Part shown: positions 60,685 through 64,000 of the stretch, piece after piece | Layout of the letters: each line of letters opens with the position of its first letter | Position numbering within the stretch: position 1 is the stretch's first letter | DNA from: Flavobacterium sp. MedPE-SWcel | GTDB taxonomy: Bacteria; Bacteroidota; Bacteroidia; Flavobacteriales; Flavobacteriaceae | DNA: 64,000 nucleotides | Direction of reading: 5' to 3' | NCBI GenBank assembly: GCA_001874325.1 | Contig: MPCW01000005.1 | Location: forward strand, 62,001-126,000 | Made by a program: the position numbers and the translations under genes | The notes under the pieces: generated by a model | What the model was told of the DNA's origin: nothing | Database searches by the model: none | What the model saw: the letters and a program-made list of their open reading frames with translations, nothing else

Positions 60685-62241
60685 TTAGTTCTTTACTAGT
60701 TTGTATTTCGCTAACCCTTTATCGGTTTGTATATGTAATAGGTATATCCCTGAACTTAGGTTAGTTGTGTTAATCGATTCTAAGTTTTGTTTAGCAGTTA
60801 TCAATTGCCCACCTTGTAGGTTATATATCGTTACTTCTTTTACTGTAAGGTTATCTGATTGTATATAGACTACATCTTTTATAGGATTAGGATATACTGA
60901 TAATTGATTTTCCTCAAAGGATTCCATACTTGCAGTACAATCTTCTGCTAAATTATCTCCTATTATAGTCCAACCCAAGTTGTTTATTAAATTATCCCGA
61001 GTTTCATAATCACAATATTTCAGTCCCTCAACACCTATTTCTTTATTTTCTAAACCTAATTCTACAAATCGATTTAATAAAGCATCATAATTTTCTACAT
61101 CTAAGGCAGTATAACTAATAAATCTATGATCATCCGAAGTATATTCAAAAGTTATATCACTATTAAACTCCCAATTAGAAAGGTCTTGATTAAAAGAAGT
61201 ACTTCCTAGAAACATCCACCCCATATTAGTAACATTAGATACATCCCAACTATCTAAAGGCTGGTTAAATGATGATGCTATGAAAAACATCGCTTCCATA
61301 TCAGTAACATTAGATACATCCCAACTATTTAAGGGTTGGTTAAAATAATTATTGTTATAAAACATCCCACTTATATCTGTAACATTAGATATATCCCAAT
61401 TATCTAAAGACTGATTAAAAATAGATACACTGAACATTCCTCCCATATTAGTTACGTTAGATACATCCCAATTATTTAAAGGTTGATTAAATGATTGAGT
61501 GATCCCAAACATCCCTTGCATATTAGTTACATTGGAAACATCCCAGTTATCTAAGGGTTGATTCAATAAATAACATCCACTAAATACCCTTTGCATATTA
61601 GTTACATTAGATACATTCCAATCATTTAAAGGTTGATTGAAAGAACTAGCCCCATGAAATATACTCTCCATATTAGTTACATTGGAAACATCCCAATCGT
61701 TTAAAGGTTCATTAAAAGAAGTTGCTCTTCTAAACGTCTCTGACATATTGGTTACATTAGAGACATCCCAATTATTTAATGATTGATTTAGAGATATACA
61801 GTACCAGAACATTTTTGACATATTTGTTACTTGACTTAAATCTGGGATATCTGTAGCTGTAATTGTTAAATTTTGACAATTTAAAAAAGCTTCTTCCATA
61901 CTAGTCCATTGTATATCACCCCATTGCTCTACTGTTAACAAACTAAAACTATTATTATCAATATTATCTTCTCCAAAACTTATTCTTGAAAAAGTCCCTG
62001 ATATTGTAACTGTGTAAATACCATAATTAGAATAAGTATGTGAAGTTACTCCTGATTGATCAATTAACACAGTGCCGTCACCAAAATCAACAGTATAACT
62101 ATCTGGAATTTCATCATCTTCTATTATAGGTATTTCAATAGTTAAACCTGACCCTACATTCCAAGTTGTAATAAATGGTTCTTGTGCGTTAGCAAAGTAA
62201 GTAGTAAAACAGAGAATTAGAAGTAAATATGTTCTCTTCAT
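60685..62241 (-). CDS. BspA-type surface protein with T9SS sorting domain
   Basis: A 518-residue protein: signal ending TTYFANAQ (about 19), a PKD-like part (about 20-100; TVDFGDGTVLIDQSGVTSHT), then about ten DUF285/BspA units of roughly 23 residues (for example NWDVSNVTNMSETF...FNEPLN), a spacer with NNLGWTIIGDNLAED, and a type A T9SS domain (LSVYPNPIKDVVYIQSDNLT to the end). Such repeats are typical of surface adhesins, but the ligand is unknown. It is a close relative of the next gene. Confidence 0.85.
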   Translation of the reverse strand: MKRTYLLLILCFTTYFANAQEPFITTWNVGSGLTIEIPIIEDDEIPDSYTVDFGDGTVLIDQSGVTSHTYSNYGIYTVTISGTFSRISFGEDNIDNNSFSLLTVEQWGDIQWTSMEEAFLNCQNLTITATDIPDLSQVTNMSKMFWYCISLNQSLNNWDVSNVTNMSETFRRATSFNEPLNDWDVSNVTNMESIFHGASSFNQPLNDWNVSNVTNMQRVFSGCYLLNQPLDNWDVSNVTNMQGMFGITQSFNQPLNNWDVSNVTNMGGMFSVSIFNQSLDNWDISNVTDISGMFYNNNYFNQPLNSWDVSNVTDMEAMFFIASSFNQPLDSWDVSNVTNMGWMFLGSTSFNQDLSNWEFNSDITFEYTSDDHRFISYTALDVENYDALLNRFVELGLENKEIGVEGLKYCDYETRDNLINNLGWTIIGDNLAEDCTASMESFEENQLSVYPNPIKDVVYIQSDNLTVKEVTIYNLQGGQLITAKQNLESINTTNLSSGIYLLHIQTDKGLAKYKLVKN

Positions 62242-62588
62242 TTTTTAATGTTTCTAAATTTTAATTGAATGATAATTAATCGGGGGCAATGTTACGGAAT
62301 TTTTGTACAAATCAGCCTGTTACATACTTTAAATAAATGCTATATTTAGCTTTATAAATTGTTTTTTCAATGATAAATTAGGCATCTATTGATCTTTTTT
62401 TCAATTTCATGTCACTTTATTGTAATTAAAACTTAACAAAACAAATTGTAAAGCACTAATAATAAGATCTTTGCTGATTCAAAATTTGAACACGATTTTG
62501 AACACTATTTCGTATATTTGGGCATATTAACAATACTCTAAGACACTGTAAACAAGTATTTTGATTTTCATTAAATAGCGTAGTAGAA
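62242..62588. other. Intergenic region between the first BspA-like gene and the broken tRNA
   Basis: About 350 AT-rich bases. It contains the likely upstream region of the first BspA-like gene and one 21-base repeat (62485-62505). The stretch before 62589 keeps faint similarity to the 5' half of the initiator tRNA. No coding frame is seen. Confidence 0.5.
62485..62505 (+). repeat. Dispersed 21-base repeat, copy 2
   Basis: TTTGAACACGATTTTGAACAC, related to copies at 60488 and 62692. It lies before, not after, the broken tRNA. Confidence 0.6.
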
Positions 62589-62630
62589 CTCATAGCCCGA
62601 AGGTCACTGGTTCGAGTCCAGTTCCCGCTA
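62589..62630 (+). pseudogene. Broken third copy of initiator tRNA-fMet (3' part)
   Basis: The 42 bases from the anticodon loop to the discriminator match the intact copies, except for CATAGCCC where the others have CATAACCC. The D arm and the acceptor 5' strand are missing or heavily decayed, so no functional tRNA can form. The downstream sequence (AAATAAGAGGATAA) matches copy 2. Confidence 0.88.
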
Positions 62631-62657
62631 CTAAATAAGAGGATAACTCCTTAATAA

Positions 62658-62694
62658 ACAGCGAACTTATAATATATAAAGTCGCTGTTTTTTT
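62658..62694 (+). terminator. Decayed terminator after the broken tRNA
   Basis: It matches the copy 2 terminator, but the two central C-G pairs are replaced by A-G and C-A mismatches. The T-run remains. Confidence 0.6.
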
Positions 62695-62712
62695 GAATAT
62701 GATTTTGAACAC
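62692..62712 (+). repeat. Dispersed 21-base repeat, copy 3
   Basis: TTTGAATATGATTTTGAACA, then C. It stands directly after the decayed terminator, as copy 1 stands after the intact one. Confidence 0.6.
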
Positions 62713-62820
62713 ATTTTAGATCTTTGACAATTACAAAAACACGTAAACACCTGCAAAACAACATATTAAACATCACCAACAAATAAGTCCTGTACCCGAC
62801 GATAATTCAAGCCTATCATA

Positions 62821-62863
62821 CTACTAAAAAAGGCTTCACAATATGTGAAGCCTTTTTTAGTAG
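62821..62863 (-). terminator. Terminator of the second BspA-like gene
   Basis: A perfect 20-bp stem (62821-62840 with 62844-62863) around ATA, extended from the GGCTTCACA core shared with the first terminator. It lies 23 bases after the stop of the minus-strand gene. Confidence 0.9.
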
Positions 62864-62885
62864 TAGTGAATTCTATTTGTATAGA

Positions 62886-64000
62886 TTAGTTCTTTACTAA
62901 TTTGTATTTCGCTAATCCTTTATTAGTTTTTACATGTAGTAGGTATATCCCTGTACTTAGAGTAGTTGTATTTATGGTTTCTAAGTTTTGTTTAGTAGTT
63001 ATCAATTGACTTCCTTGTAAGTTATATATTGTTACCTCTTCTACTGTTAGATTGTCTGATTGTATATAAACTATATCTTTTACAGGGTTAGGATATACTG
63101 ATAATTGATTTTCTTCAAAGGATTCCGTACTTGCAGTACAATCTTCTGCTAAATTATCACCTATTATAGTCCAACCTAAGTTGTTTATTAAATTATCTCG
63201 AGTCTCATAATCACAATACTTTAATCCATTAGCGCCTAGATTCTTATTTTCTAACCCTAACTCTACAAATCGGTTTAATAAAGAATCATAATTCTCTACG
63301 CTTAAACCACAATTATCAAGAAAATTAGATAATGATATATTAGAATAAAATGTCCAATTAGAAATATCTTGATTAAATGAAGCTGATCCACGGAACATAG
63401 CTACCATACCTCCCCCCATTATACTAGACACATCCCAATCATTCAAAGGCTGATTAAAAGAAGTCGCATTACCAAACATAAAATGCATATTAATTACACT
63501 AGATACATCCCAATCGTTTAATGGCTGATTGAAAGAACTTGCATAACCAAACATAATCCCCATATTAGTTACATTAGAGACATTCCAACTATTTAAAGAC
63601 TGATTAAAAGAATCGCAAATATTAAACATTTGCCCCATGTCTATCACGCTAGATACATCCCAATTGTTTAATGGTTGATTAAAAACCGTAGCACTCCAAA
63701 ACATCGATGACATACTAATTACATTAGAAACATTCCAACTATTTAATGGCTGATTAAATAAATCGCAACCTGAAAACATTTGTTTCATACTTGTTACATT
63801 AGAAACGTTCCAATTATTTAATGGCTGATTAAAAGAGTCACAATCCTGGAACATCTGTTCCATACTTGTTACACCAGAAACATCCCAATCATTTAATGAT
63901 TGATTGAAAGAAGTACAACCTGAAAAAGCAGCATCCATATTAGTTATATTTGAAACATCCCAGTTATTAAATATTTGATTTAAAGAGCTACAACCTGAAA
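62886..64000 (-). CDS. BspA-type surface protein with T9SS sorting domain (5' end beyond window)
   Basis: The frame stays open to the window edge, so the start is missing; about 371 residues are visible. They hold about nine DUF285/BspA units (FNQPLNNWDVSSVIDMGQMF and similar), a spacer with NYDSLLNRFVELGLENKNLG and NNLGWTIIGDNLAED, and a type A T9SS domain. The last ~145 residues are nearly identical to those of the first BspA-like protein, while the repeats differ more. An internal ATG at 63938 is only a repeat Met, not the start. Confidence 0.85.
   Translation of the reverse strand, partial: SGCSSLNQIFNNWDVSNITNMDAAFSGCTSFNQSLNDWDVSGVTSMEQMFQDCDSFNQPLNNWNVSNVTSMKQMFSGCDLFNQPLNSWNVSNVISMSSMFWSATVFNQPLNNWDVSSVIDMGQMFNICDSFNQSLNSWNVSNVTNMGIMFGYASSFNQPLNDWDVSSVINMHFMFGNATSFNQPLNDWDVSSIMGGGMVAMFRGSASFNQDISNWTFYSNISLSNFLDNCGLSVENYDSLLNRFVELGLENKNLGANGLKYCDYETRDNLINNLGWTIIGDNLAEDCTASTESFEENQLSVYPNPVKDIVYIQSDNLTVEEVTIYNLQGSQLITTKQNLETINTTTLSTGIYLLHVKTNKGLAKYKLVKN

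Noticed and set aside
60685..64000. Regular repeats that look like a CRISPR array
   Set aside because: They are protein-coding DUF285/BspA units of about 23 codons in one frame, with no constant repeat/variable spacer pattern and no cas genes.

Overview
The window is AT-rich bacterial chromosome from the Bacteroidota, almost certainly a member of the Flavobacteriaceae. The evidence is: genes that mostly lack Shine-Dalgarno sites but carry TAnnTTTG promoter elements (the Bacteroidota -7 box); secreted proteins ending in type IX secretion (T9SS) sorting domains; SusC/SusD and other TonB-dependent receptors; BspA-type surface repeats; and a zeaxanthin-type carotenoid cluster. Most of the window is ordinary chromosome. 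No insertion sequence, integrase (other than XerC), prophage or CRISPR array is visible.

Layout. 1-3.9 kb (minus): core information genes, tRNA-Thr/Tyr/Thr - tuf - tRNA-Trp - secE - nusG, preceded by rpsU - xerC - hpf. 4-13.6 kb (minus): surface alpha-amylase, acyl-CoA dehydrogenase, a helix-hairpin-helix protein with a triplicated segment, PspC and DUF2851 proteins, an exonuclease, a CBS-domain cysteine/cystathionine synthase and a putative porin. 13.7-22.1 kb (minus): secreted S8 peptidase - SusC - SusD - two surface lipoproteins, probably a peptide or glycan uptake system. 22.3-28 kb: rnhB, lipB, a lipoprotein, lysS and a second S8 peptidase. 28.1-31.6 kb (minus): an MbnP/MbnH-type copper-handling locus with an outer-membrane partner and a small CNGKC protein. 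31.7-35.7 kb: two small secreted proteins, hemL, a glucosaminidase and a PLP enzyme. 35.8-43.9 kb: a GAF protein, an HD-phosphohydrolase fused to a Pycsar-effector-like membrane domain, and a giant phosphoesterase/beta-barrel lipoprotein containing a G9 tract. 44-51.8 kb: a His-rich small protein, a cation antiporter, three tandem paralogues, an AIM24 protein, a TonB receptor and a Crp/Fnr regulator. 51.8-54.8 kb (minus): a candidate small RNA and a four-gene two-component system. 55.1-60.4 kb: the carotenoid operon, with a CarH-like B12-binding regulator, bracketed by two identical initiator tRNA genes. 60.5-64 kb: duplicated BspA-like T9SS proteins with a third, broken tRNA copy between them.

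How the genes work together. The nusG/secE/tuf/rpsU/hpf block is translation and its control. rpsU keeps a strong Shine-Dalgarno site, which fits autoregulation by bS21. The SusCD, TonB-receptor, amylase and protease genes form the nutrient-capture surface typical of flavobacteria. The MbnP/MbnH locus looks like a copper uptake or handling unit. In the carotenoid cluster, CrtI, CrtB, CrtZ and a lycopene cyclase would convert GGPP-derived phytoene to zeaxanthin, probably under light/B12-responsive control.

All calls come from reading the sequence and remembered family motifs. No database search, folding or alignment program was run.
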